64,000 nt of DNA from Pseudopithomyces maydicus (taxonomy: Eukaryota; Ascomycota; Dothideomycetes; Pleosporales; Didymosphaeriaceae), in NCBI GenBank assembly GCA_026873275.1, contig JANTUC010000007.1:1364001-1428000 (forward strand). Direction: 5' to 3'. Shown here one piece after another: positions 34,619 through 45,712 of the stretch (positions are counted from its first letter, which is position 1; each line of letters begins with the position of its first letter). Under the pieces are notes generated by a model. That model was given only the letters and a program-made list of their open reading frames with translations, ran no database searches and had not been told where the DNA came from. The translations under genes were made by a program, and so were the position numbers.

Positions 34619-35996
34619 TAGCAATAGAATAAAAAGGAGAATAACCACAGCTCTTGACTTATATACCTAATATCTGGCACTCCACCCATGCAGCGAGTTG
34701 TATATGTCGTGGTTGCTTAATATCGTCGGCGATCTGACAGGCCGTATCGGCGTTAATATGAATGCGAGCGGCAAACGCTTGGTCAGGCAAGGGCGAAGGT
34801 GCCACTCCCGGTCTGTATGGCGTGGCAGCAGATACAGCAGTAATGCTGCTAGTAGCGACTAAAATGCAGGATCAACACTTTATACAGCTTTCGACTTTCC
34901 ATGAATCCGTATATATAATGCTTCGGGGGCTCCTTACTGAATAAACATGTCCATAGCATTGTGCATTAATCTCAATTAGAAGCAGTCAGATAGAATTGGT
35001 GACGGAGAGGTCTTGATCATGGCCGAACAGCTATATATTATCTACTACAACTGCGCAGGCAAGGATGTCGTACCTTCGCGCAGAAACAATGAATTTTTCC
35101 GCAGCAGCGTTAAGCCCTCTACCTCATCAGGGTTTTATGGGACGTGATTCGACCGATGCCCATATGCGTGCTACATATGCTGTTTGCCTTTTTCAGTCGG
35201 TGATCCCGATAGGACATGCCTGAATCGTGTAACCCAATTAGATGCTAGTATGTAGCCTCAGCCTGTCAGCTTATTTGCATACGGAATGCAAAGCCGTCCT
35301 TACACACCCCCGAGAACAACATGACTACAAGATAGGTCGAGTTTACTATGAAGATACATATTTTTAATCAGACGCCAAGAAATCAGTGTAGTTTTCTAAA
35401 CAGCATCTGCATTGTAATGAAATGCAATGAAACGTGCTGGGTATGCTCCAACATGTGTTTTGTTTATTCGAAAAGGTAGTAGCTGAGCATGAGCTAATTA
35501 GATAAAAATAGATAGATAAAACGCTGTCATCCCCTCTTATAACAATATAAAACGTAGCGTACAGAAGGTAAGGATTCAAAAAGTAATATATTGTATTAAT
35601 TAGCCGGATCATCGTTCGGCCGACCCGGCGCTTGGTTTGGTCTCCCCGAGCTCGTGGTTCACGGTGCCCCAATGCTCCAACATAGATATTCACCAGCGTA
35701 GAATTAGCACACCAGTATGAACATCGCATATCCACAAACAGCTACTTCTATCTCTCGTGCTATCCGGTGGATATAGCGACTGTAGCCATTAGACACAATG
35801 CAGCGTAATTCAATGCGAAGCGGTCAGATTTTCGCCTATAAGTCTCTGAACAGTATCTTGTCTTTCTCTCTATATAATTCTGGCAAAGCGACCTTGGAAA
35901 CATATCATCGACTTTAGCTCAGAGGCTTTCAGGCTATCTTTGGAATATTTTCCTTGTTCTGCCACGACTATACTATTATTTGAGATGCGTGCACCA
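34619..35996. other. AT-rich intergenic, no gene recognised
   Basis: Short frames only. Local sequence is rich in TA steps, as expected for old repeat-induced mutation in fungi, but I cannot measure an index here. Confidence 0.5.
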
Positions 35997-36612
35997 TCAG
36001 AGCTCGCTAAGTTCATCTTCTCGACAGGCACCACGGTGGAGAATACTATGTTTTGGAGGAGTGTTATCCTTCATCCGTATCTGCAAAGCTGTAGTTGTGC
36101 TATCGGTCGGGTACCGCGTAATATGACCTTGCTTGCTAACGGAGAGAATGTCGGCAGCAATGATAAGTCCATATTTGCCACCTATGATGGTTGCCTTTTC
36201 TTTAGAATCCGGTAGTGATACCACTGCTACGCCAGAAGTGAATGCGACATATCTGAGTTGCGTCAGAACCCCATAATCAGTCATAGTCCAGCCATTCGGC
36301 CTTGATCGAACCACGTGACTCACTGGACAAATGGGGCATTGTGCAAGCCACCATCGAATCTGGGGGTAAGATAGTGAGGGTGAGGTTCGTCAAGTCTCCT
36401 AACTGCTGAGCTGCAGTCCCCGCAGTTCCCGGGTCGGTGGATATATCGAAAGGCCGGGTGATCTGCCAGCATTCGATAGTCGACCTTCCATTGGCTGCAC
36501 CGATTGCGGTGATGTTTAGGTGTCTCTCCTCTTGTGCCACAGCGATGAAAAATAAGGACTGAAGAAGAAAGGCGACCACACTTGCCCGCGTCTTGCGAAC
36601 GAGGGCAATCAT
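35997..36612 (-). CDS. Small secreted beta-rich (cupin-like) protein, frame broken once
   Basis: Exon 1 is 36612-36324 and exon 2 is 36252-35997, with a 71-nt GT-AG intron. A clear signal peptide ends near AVAQE (residue 27). The body has the motifs FDGGLHNAPFVQ, YVAFTSGVAVVSLPDS, IIGGKYGLIIAAD and GHITRYPTDSTTTALQI. From memory these match a small fungal secreted family with a cupin-like pattern; its function is not known to me. As written, exon 1 shifts frame between LTILPP and FDGG. One extra base in the five-G run at 36362-36366 (plus strand) gives a continuous 181-residue protein, and the two exons then join in phase. Hence a base-call error is likelier than a pseudogene, though both remain possible. 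Confidence 0.65.
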
Positions 36613-37275
36613 GGCGACTGAGGGTAATGTGCGACAAGTCCCAGGTTGGGGGTGGTGACAAGGCTGGAGGTAGACACGGTTGGGGCCGATTTAAGGTACA
36701 AGACTGCCGTTGACAAATGGGAAGAGCGCACTTTGGTGGCAGCTGACAGACACTGACCCCGCACAGATACGAAGTTGGCAAGACAAGTGCGTTTGATATC
36801 TGCCATGTTCACTCGTATCGCGCCTATCCGTGATTAAAACCTTGCTAAGATTAGCAAATCTGTCGAAAAGTAATATAGTTAGCCTCTTATGTTTTTGCGT
36901 GTTACGATAGATACGAAATTTCGATCAACCGGTAGGCCATTTATGACCCCTGCCATACCATTCTGACACTCAGCTCTTCGCTTATAGCGCATACAGTGTG
37001 CTTGTCCAGCTACTGTTCTTTCTGTTATTCGTTCAGTCTAACCCCAAACGCGCATTCAGGCGTCGGGGATATTAGTTGCACAGCGTCAGCGACCAGCAGT
37101 GGTCAATTAACGTCGTTCGAACCTGTACAGGTCATGCCGACTCCAGCCACCAGTGCCGCTGAGATTGGAGGACAGAAGGAAGGTTCTAAGATGCCATGGA
37201 ATATAAGCAATTCTTGTTCGCTTGCGCCCGTCCGCCCGCCAGCCTTCCTAACTTACCTTGATGTAGCGGAAGGCC
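36613..37275. other. Divergent promoter region
   Basis: The secreted protein gene runs left and the 7TM gene runs right. No separate gene is supported in this interval. Confidence 0.5.
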
Positions 37276-38633
37276 ATGGCTGCCACGGCGGCTGCTTTGC
37301 CCCCTCCAGGAATTATCTCCAACTTCGAGGACCCACCTTCAAAAGCCCAGACCGTTTACATCGTGATGAGCGTATGCCTCGGCTTAGTGACTCTGCTAGT
37401 AGCTATCCGTATTTATACTCGAGCCCGCATAACCAAATCGCTTTGGTGGGATGATGGTAAGTCGATCATTGTTACCGAAATGCACCTTTTGCCATGTCAA
37501 CATGACTGAACAAGATGCAGGGGCAAGTGTACTAGCGTGGGTAAGTGAAGCTCCAGAAAGCTTCTTATAACTCCAAACTGATTCCATTCGTAGATTTTCT
37601 TCATAGCTCTGCTCAGAGTTACATTCGGCGCTGTCGAGAATGGTGGAGGCGTTGACATCTGGAATGTACAAAAAGCGAAGTATCGCCACTTCATCAAGGT
37701 GATCAATCATTGTATTTCCTCTCAAGATATCTTCATTGACGGCAACATATAGTATTGGAACCATATCATGATCATGGCACGTGTCGACATTACCTTAGCC
37801 AAAGTTGCAATTCTGCTTCTTTACCTGCGCATCTTTGTACCCCGCCAGACCGGTTCACGCCAAATGTGGTTTTGGATATGGTTCATGGTGGTGTTCAATT
37901 TTGTCTACTGTTTGGTGCTTATAATGCTTATTCAGCTACAATGCGTGGGACACAAGACTCCACAAGCGAACGGTAGCTGTCTTGATCAACATGTATGTAA
38001 GACCATTGCTTAGCAAGATATCCACCGACTCTGACTTTCACAAATAGCTACTTCTTATAACCGCTTCAGCTATAAACGTAATTACCGAAGCTGCAATCCT
38101 TGCAGTCGCAGTCGTTGCGGTCTGGGGCCTTCGTATGCCGCTCGGAAAGAAAGTTGCATGTGTAGCTGTTTTGAGTTTCGGATCGGCGTAAGTTCACTTA
38201 TAGCCATATAATACCCATGTAATGGCCATGGAATTGATCCAAAATTTTCAGTGGTATCGCATTCAGCCTAGTTCGGTTGATCTGGCAGTCGCTGACGAAG
38301 AACACGAATCCAACTGTCTATAACATGACAGTCATCATGCTCGCGTACGACCCCATCACCCCTAGGTTTACTCCATGCTAAACTATATAAAGCACTGCGG
38401 AGACAACCGTAGCAATTATGGCTGGTTGTTTGCCAATGCTCTCCTCTTTTTACAAGTATCACTTTCAGTATCGACTCGGTCCGGTTACGTCGCGCAGGAG
38501 CTCACTACCAGGTTCTGCGGAGAATAAACCAGGGAAAAGGATACACCACCCTTTGAGTATATCCACGACAGAGTTAGTGAGCAGAGATGTACCTCTAGAA
38601 GAGTTGCGCATGCCTTCTCCGGTGTACAGATAG
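37276..38633 (+). CDS. Fungal rhodopsin-type seven-helix membrane protein (PTH11-like class without CFEM)
   Basis: Seven exons: 37276-37456, 37521-37540, 37594-37698, 37753-37992, 38048-38187, 38252-38344 and 38393-38633. All introns are GT-AG, 48-64 nt, with agreeing phases; the product is 339 residues. Exon 2 is only 20 nt. The extracellular N-terminus is short. Seven hydrophobic helices follow, beginning VYIVMSVCLGLVTLLVAIRIYTR and including WWDDGASVLAWIFFIA, VDITLAKVAILLLYLRIF, the MWFWIWFMVVFNFVYCLVLI region and LLITASAINVITEAAILAVAVV. The cytosolic tail is Ser/Arg-rich with likely phosphosites. Such proteins are orphan receptor-like proteins of the plasma membrane, and some relatives act in surface sensing. 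Ligand and partner are unknown here. Confidence 0.82.
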
Positions 38634-38748
38634 TGATACAAAAAGGGGATGCTGCTATGAACACATCGAGTTCACGATTCCAAAGAACCCGAAATATCTG
38701 CTACCAACTATTGAAAACTTATAGGGCGATTAGATGACTAATCTCGGG

Positions 38749-40490
38749 TTATTGAGTATCTATATCTACCAAACTATCAAACCGGTTCTGTCTTCCAGTG
38801 GCATACTGAGCTAGCTTCTCTTCGTCGCTGTCTTCGCTCGCGCTGCTACCGCCAGAACTACTAGCTAAATGTTCCAAGTTCTTGAGCACATCCTCAACAT
38901 TCCAAGCAATCCTTTCAGCCCCCACTCTAGCACCAACTAGATTAGGTGCACCAGGCCCTAGGCGGAGTCCAGCAAGTCGTCCAGTGACAAAAAGTGGTAC
39001 GTCGTCGGTCCACATCAGGTCGTCATTGAGACACGGTAGCCCGCCAACATGCTTAATCGGGTAGTCTCGGTGCATACTCTGAAGGAATGGAATACTTTCA
39101 GCATTGGTTTGGATGCCAGTCGCGAAGACAATATAGTCAATGGACGGCAAGACCAATTGAGGAGTCGTAATGATTGAGGTCCACTGCTGTATGCTTGGAT
39201 CCCATGTGAGTGACTCTAGCGTGCTGTGAGTATGCAGTAAGATCTTTCCGCTTGCCACATAGGCATCGAGAATCTTGCGATAGCGTGGCGGCATGCTGCC
39301 ACCGTTCCGGGCTTGGGTATACATTTCAAAGCGTTCTATCGAAAGTTAGCATTCATATGGCAAGCAATTCATGAATGCCGGGGCTTACCTTCATCTGTAT
39401 CCGCCGACCAAAATGTTGCTTGGTTGTAGTTTCGAAATTTGCCAACCCAATCAAGATCCATATCAAAGTACTTCACCTTGACTCCTCCACGCATGAAGAG
39501 GTGGATTTTGCTCACTCCTCTCTTGATTGCAAGGTCTGCAAGCTGAACGCTGGTCAGACCACCACCCACTATCACCATGTTGGTGGGAATTCGTTGAGAA
39601 ATCTTTGCGGTGATTTGAGGGGGCGGATACTGTTGGATGTGCATAGAATGACAATAGCCATCATGCGACAACTCAGAGTTAATTCCCTTTATCGGTGGTA
39701 TGATAGGTGCATTCCCTGGACCGACAGCAAGAACCACTACGTGCGCGTATCGTACACCCCTGTTGGTCTGGACGCGAAAGACCTTCTTGTCATGGGAAAA
39801 CTCTTCGTCGGAGACAGCAACTACTCCGGCCTCGTTTATCAATGTTCCTAGAGAATCGAATCGTACGTCGACGACTTGCTCTTGTTGAATCATATCGCTA
39901 GACAGACCATATCGAGAAGTAACTTCGTTGCAATGAGCGCGAAAAAGCTTGCTCGAGGGCGTATAATAATCCTTGCGATCTCTTTCATCAACATCAGGGC
40001 CACTTTGTGAGATTTTCCCCCGATTAATTTTCTTCTTCTTGCGGTGCTTGCTGAGTTCCTTTCCCGTACATCCAGGTAGGGCTAGCAGCTCTTTTTCTCC
40101 ATCGTGCTCATATGCGTACCCAAGAAGAGCATCTCTATCCGAGGGATCGACGTGGAAAAACATGGGACTGCGTAGGTGTTCGATCCCAAAGGTTTTGAAG
40201 AGACGGTTCCATCTCGCCATCCAAGAGGCACCATCGGCATCGAGAACCATCATATCGAGCTTGCTGTCTACAGTATAAGAGCACCTGGATGTTCCATTTG
40301 GGTTGCTCATGGAGTCCTTGTTCGTGCGATAGTTCTTGATGTTCATTTTGCGACCGTGCTTGCGGATCCAGTGATAACGTTGGTGCTCATCGTCAGTGAA
40401 TGTCGCGGAGGGTGTGTGCTCACGAAGCCTCGCTGCAGTTGCAAGGCCGCATGGCCCTGCGCCAATGATAAGGACGTCGTGGATATGCAT
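38749..40490 (-). CDS. FAD/NAD(P)-binding flavoprotein (monooxygenase- or lysine/ornithine hydroxylase-like)
   Basis: Exon 1 40490-39389 and exon 2 39335-38749 (53-nt GT-AG intron) encode 562 residues. The FAD dinucleotide fold is at the very N-terminus (VLIIGAGPCGLATAARL, residues about 5-21). A second Rossmann glycine motif, MVIVGGGLTSVQLADLA, at about 290 would bind NAD(P)H, and an ATG-type strand, YIVFATGIQTNAES, lies near 450. This order fits class B flavin monooxygenases and N-hydroxylases. A Lys-rich insertion (KHRKKKKINRGK, near 155) is unusual. The substrate cannot be told; a siderophore-type ornithine hydroxylase is possible but the core looks diverged. No partner NRPS is in the window. 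Confidence 0.78.
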
Positions 40491-41243
40491 TTTAACATGA
40501 GACTGCTCAACGCCTCCAAGACTAACTCTTACTTGACAGTACCCGGTAATGTAATGTTACGAGCAAATACTCGATATATAGAAAGATAAGAAAGAACAGT
40601 TGAAAGAAGGGTTTCATTCAGAGAATATAACAATGATCGTGCATGGGCGCGTACCTTGCTGGCCTTCGCCATCAGGGTACCAAACCAGGGTCACGTGGCA
40701 ATACCCAGGCCCGCCGTAGATCTGACTCTTTGAACGCCAAATGTTCCAATATCGTCACGTATACGGGATAAATTCATGATATAATAGACACTCTTTCAAT
40801 AAGATTCAAAAAAAAAAATAATGAGTCTTCATACAACCCAAGTGCAGGATTACTTGATCAAGGAGCCATAGAGTTTGAGTTCCTGCCGTTCTGTCTCTCT
40901 TGAAACAAAAAAGTTATCACTTCTCAACATAGAAAATTTCCTTGGAGTCTTTACCAAATCCAATCGATCCAGTCTGAAAGACTTTCTGTTTAGGTGCGAG
41001 TTTCCACATCCTTCTTGCTTTCGACACCTCGATAAGCTGTACCTTCCAGATGGCGAAATATTCATCAAGACGGATAGTCATCGAGATACAGTTCATTCCT
41101 TTGAGTCCTAAAGATAGGAGCAGCACGCATTGACGATAACAACAGCAAGAAAAAAAAATAGTACAGAACCAACGCGACACGACACAGTTCCTCACGGAGA
41201 GTCGCAGAATGATCGTCGCAAGCACGCATGCACAAAAAAGGAA
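40491..41243. other. AT-rich intergenic with the flavoprotein promoter
   Basis: A TATA-like box for the flavoprotein gene lies at 40572-40581. An A-tract occurs near 40808. No gene is recognised. Confidence 0.5.
40572..40581 (-). promoter_or_regulatory. TATA-like box
   Basis: CTATATATCG reads on the minus strand 82 bases before the flavoprotein ATG at 40490. Confidence 0.35.
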
Positions 41244-41335
41244 CTCTCCGACGGGGAATCGAACCCCGGTCTCCCGCGCTTGTTATCCTTGCTAGGATTG
41301 ACAAGCGGAAATCATGACCACTAGACCATCGAAGA
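41244..41335 (-). tRNA. tRNA-Asp (GTC) with a 20-nt intron
   Basis: The minus strand folds as a cloverleaf. Acceptor stem TCTTCGA pairs with TCGGAGA (one T-G), with discriminator G. The anticodon stem TCCGC pairs with GCGGG, and the T arm is CGGGG-TTCGATT-CCCCG. The anticodon loop reads TTGTCA then C, giving anticodon GTC (Asp). A 20-base intron sits after position 37, and its end, ACAAG, can pair with the anticodon region CTTGT, as usual in eukaryotic pre-tRNA introns. The mature length is 72 nt and no CCA is encoded, as expected for a nuclear gene. Confidence 0.9.
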
Positions 41336-41897
41336 TTGAGCTGAAGCCCGATGGTGCTTACTAATTGATGGAAAAATGTCCATCATTGCAATATATATTT
41401 GTATTATAGAGATGGCCCTTTGAAGGGAGGGGTATACATGGTCGAGAGTCATCCATAAGCAAGACAGACTTACAGACTAGAGCAGCAGGGGCTATCTAGC
41501 GAAGTGGGTACATTAGCGTGGTGCAATGGCAATTCATGGTTGCTCCCCCACATCTGGGATGGAGCACCCAACGCACAGATTACATGTATTTCGATGCAAC
41601 TCTCATAGCTACTATGATATGAATGCTATCGGATCTTTTTTTTATTAAAGCAGGACTATTTCACGTATAGAGTCGGGTGGTGGTGGTTTAGCCGTATCGT
41701 TGCAAGCGCGTACCTTGAGAGAGGTATCTGCTATAACTTCATTTCGGCATCCGTTGTTAGTACGGAAATCTATCATTACGAACAAGCAATCGCAATGAAA
41801 GCATGGAAATCTCATTGTCATCATCTCGTATTATCATGCTGGCTGTGTAACCCTAGCACGTTACATATAATTATCATACAACACATTGCGGATCTGC
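41336..41897. other. AT-rich intergenic, no gene seen
   Basis: Space between the tRNA and the end of the peptide transporter gene. It has T/A tracts and nothing recognisable. Confidence 0.5.
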
Positions 41898-43869
41898 TCA
41901 AGCCTTTTCATCCTGGTGATGCAGACCAACTGTTCTCTCATCATGCACACTAGCCCGCCTCAAAGTGGGATCTTTGTCATAGTCCTGGTCCATAGCATTC
42001 ATTTCCTCCTCAGTGTCATTCAGGTGGTGGAACATGATCCAGATCACGCAACCAGCAATGAAACTGGCAACGCCCACACCAACGAACATCCACTGAATGG
42101 CCGGGTCATAGAGCACAGGGTTCAGTGCCTCTGAGATGGCGGAACCGAAGGCGTTGGTAAGCAGAAACATGGACTGCACGAAAGACTTCATGGAAGGCGG
42201 TGCCTTGGTATACGCATACTCGTAGCCAGTGACGGATGCAAAGATTTCGGAGATACCGATAAGCATGTAAGCGCCAGTCTGGGCGGCAATGTGAATATTG
42301 TTTCCTGTGGTTTGGCCATTGACGATGGAAGCATCGCAAAGAGGCTGGTCATAGCAAGGGCCAGCTTGATAGATAAAGTGCTGAATGATAGCTGCGTAAG
42401 CCATGGCCAGAGCAGCCACCCAGAAACCGATGACGATACGGGTGATTGGCGGGAAAGGGATGCCTGCTTTGCGCAGAGCGGGCATGACGATGCGCTCGAT
42501 GATGGGAAGGAACACAATGATAGCAATAGGATCAAAGTTCTGCATCAGATCGTTGGGAATACCGTGTCCTGCCATCTGGCCGGCCTGTGTAACGAAGTTT
42601 CCAGAGAACTGTCCATAAACTACCCAGTAAATAGGGTAGAAACAGAAGACTTTGCAAGCGATGAGCGCGCGCTTGACCTCATCGACGAAGTGGTCGTCCC
42701 ATTTAATCTTGCTGGCGACGGTATCGTGACCCATGGCGACCTGGTAGGTAGGCTTGGCGGCATCCATGTTGCGGTTCTTGATCATCATCCAGATGGCGCG
42801 GAAGCAGTCGGTAACAACAGAGCCTTGTGGCGGGCGCACAACGTAGACCTTGCGACCCAAAATGAGGACGACGGTACCGAGAAGGAACATGCATAGGCAG
42901 AGGAGGAAGGCGGACCAAAAACCAACATCTCGCTCCATGTATGGGGTCGCAATTCCGGAGAGAGATCCCAGATTGATACAGAAGTAGAAGATCATGTAAA
43001 TCCGCGTGATGGTGATGGCGGGGTCGATTATAACGCGCTCACCGGTCTTCTTGTCGGTTGTAACCTTCATCTGGCGACGCTTATATTGATCGGCAATCAG
43101 CGGTGCAACGTTCGATTTGATGCCTCCTGTGCCGATACCGATGACTACGATGGCCGTGACAAAACCTCCTAAACCGGAACCGGCGGCTAGCGCTCCAGGA
43201 ATCGAAGTGCAGACCAAGATGAGGAGACCGGCAATGTAGACGAAACAGAAGATGAGAATGGTGTTGTACTTTCCGAGATACTGATCAGCGACGATGGCGC
43301 CAAAAATGGGAGTGACTTTTCGATATCAGTACATGGGCGTGTGTTAGAGGCTGCATCAACGTACCGTAGCACCAGAATTGGAAGAAGGTGGAGAGGCCAG
43401 TTGCACCCTGGTGACCCAAGCCCAAGGCACCACGTCCTTGGCTACCGTCTAGTGGGCGCTGTATGTAATTCTGGAACAGGTTGGATGCGCCATAGTAGGT
43501 GAAGCGCTCGCACAGTTCGACGACGGCGACCAAGAATGCAGCCTTGGGAACGCTGTCGCCGATGCGGCGAAGCGTCTTCCTCTCTTCTTCTGTCGGAACT
43601 TCTCCGCCGTAGCCGTCGTCTTCTTCAACAAGGGAAGGCGAGTGCGATGAAGTTTCGAGGGCAGCAGCCTTCTCATCCGCGGTGACGTGACCAGCAGCGT
43701 CTGGCCTGTCGGTCAATGGCTCCCCGGCCAGGTCCTGCTTCTTGTTGGAGAGGTCTGGCTGGTCGAGTGTCTGGTGCAGACTGCGTCGTTGTCAATACGA
43801 ATATCAGAAGAAAGTCAGGCAGCCAGGCATCACTCACGTCGCCGCCTCCATCTCGTATTGCGTCGCCAT
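41898..43869 (-). CDS. PTR2: Proton-coupled di/tripeptide transporter, PTR2/POT family
   Basis: Exons 43869-43838, 43780-43365 and 43315-41898 with GT-AG introns of 57 and 49 nt give 621 residues, the usual fungal Ptr2 size. It imports di- and tripeptides across the plasma membrane with protons, a nitrogen-supply role. An acidic cytosolic N-terminus (to about 80) is followed by twelve expected helices. The PTR2 signature begins ELCERFTYYG (ExxERFxYY, proton and peptide site). GIGTGGIKSNVAPLIADQY (about 185) is the second family signature, and FCFYPIYWVVYGQFSGNFVTQA and ETFAS-like SEIFASVTGYEYAYTKAP occur in the second half. The C-terminus is charged. Nitrogen regulation is typical of the family, but no site was verified. 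Confidence 0.92.
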
Positions 43870-45712
43870 GGTGAAGTGTTTCCGACGAACCCACGAGACG
43901 ATTCGCAAAGTATGGACAGAAAGGTTTCACCCCAGGGTTGTCCAGAGGCAGAAGCAGCGGGCTGCCTCCATATATGGCGGCTCGCCCCCCACCCAAGCTA
44001 CCCATAGTCACCCAGGATTCCGGGCGGCGACAGATGCAGACTCCACGGCGATACTGTGGTGCGCCCAGACCAACAAGCAACGCTGCGCGATGTAACGTGC
44101 ACCAAGCACTGGTGGGCTAACCGTAATCAGCTATGATGCCGTTGCGCCAAATATTAAGCATTCGACTTGGCGGGCTTCGATGCGCCACTTGCGCATCTCG
44201 TCGAGACACCCTTGTCCCATCCTGGCTGCTCGGCCGTGAGCGGTGGACGTCGGCGGAGCCTCCGGCGGGCGTCGAGATGACGGGCTGCTCCATAAAGCAA
44301 CAGAAGACGCAGATCTGGAAGGACGGGCGAAGAGAGGCGTAGCCGAGGTGTGGTTCGCGATGCCACTCCCCCTCACGGATGGCGCGCGATCACGTACATT
44401 GAATATGGACGCAGAGTGTAGGTCGATGCATGGCCATGACGTCGCGGCGCTGGCGGCCGATCTGGAAACAAGGGCTGGCATATTTCCGGCGCGTGAGAAA
44501 ATGGCGAAAATTCTTCGCGGCGGAACAACGGCGCTGATAAGGATTTTGCTTCTGGCAGGACCATCCAATCCGTTCCGGTTGGTCGGGGCTCGCCGATAGC
44601 AGAAGAGATGCTGGGCGAAGGCTCGCTCGGCTTTGGTCAGGTCACCCTTTCGCTTTACTCATCTCCGCTAGAACACAGCTTCGGGAGGGCGCGTCCTCCA
44701 TGGCCCCACGGTCAGCCAACTGCGTCCTGCACTTTGGACCGACGCCTAATCATTAGTGGGGAAGACAGGGTCCTGGAGGGCCGTTGCCGTGTTGCCGCGG
44801 CTTCGTCGTACCCACACCTGCTCTACTTTTGATGAAGGGTCAGAGTCATCTTGGTAAATGGCTGCGATATCGGCAGGCTCGAGAGCCATTCCAGACGCTG
44901 GCAAGAGAAAAAAAAATCGCCTCCCTCGAGTGTGCCAGCGATGGGTGTGAGGAGGAGAGGACGACTTTCACCAGCTGGCAGCCATCCCTGCTGTCCCAAC
45001 AGAGATCTGAATTAGCATACAGTAGGCAGAGCCGCCAATTCTGGGGTGCAGCCGTACCTGCTTGGTTGGGAAGGTGCAACCAGCCGATCGCTCTTCCCCC
45101 TGCGGCCTTGGACGCCGCAAACGCGAATGCACTATTGCGCGTGGGCCGTTGCGAACCGCTTCACGGTACCGCGGCAGCTCTAGCCAGACAAGGGCTGTCG
45201 TCAGGTGCCTACATACACTCTACTGGAAGGGTAGAGACAGCCCCAGAGTGCAGTGCATAGTCTACAGTCAAGTGCATAGTCCACACTTACACTGCGCTGC
45301 TCTGGCCTGTCTGGTCCCCAACACGCTTACCTAGCATTGCAAAGGAGCGAGGAATCCATTAATGCACGCCCTGCTCGGTTCCCGTCGGGATGGCCACCTT
45401 GGGCATGTCCATTCACTCTGATGGTGCATGTGCCGGCTTGATCGTCTTCTGTCGTCATCCTCCTTGCGAGGCATACCTCCGCTGTCAGCACCTACCTGTT
45501 TAGTTCCTTAGTCCTCCAACTATGTGAGATTCTGACATGCATCTTCGCCGTCCACTGCCCCCCTATCTCTTGGTGGTGGCCTCACTGATCTCAACATGTG
45601 CATCACAGTGCCATCTCCCTAATTTCGCAGTGCATTCACCCATAATCCTGTAAGACCCTTGATCCGAACGTTCATTTCTGCTAAATCTATCAATCTAGAA
45701 CTGCCGCCCAAA
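43870..45712. other. Intergenic, no gene recognised
   Basis: About 1.8 kb of mixed composition. Open frames on both strands are short to medium, overlap, and lack family features. It includes the PTR2 promoter. Confidence 0.5.

Noticed and set aside
38749..40490. Siderophore gene cluster at the flavoprotein
   Set aside because: The enzyme could be a hydroxylase, but there is no NRPS, acyltransferase or siderophore transporter in the window.
43870..45650. Several frames of 100-160 codons between PTR2 and GH43
   Set aside because: Opposing frames overlap, composition is uneven and no start, intron or domain supports any of them.
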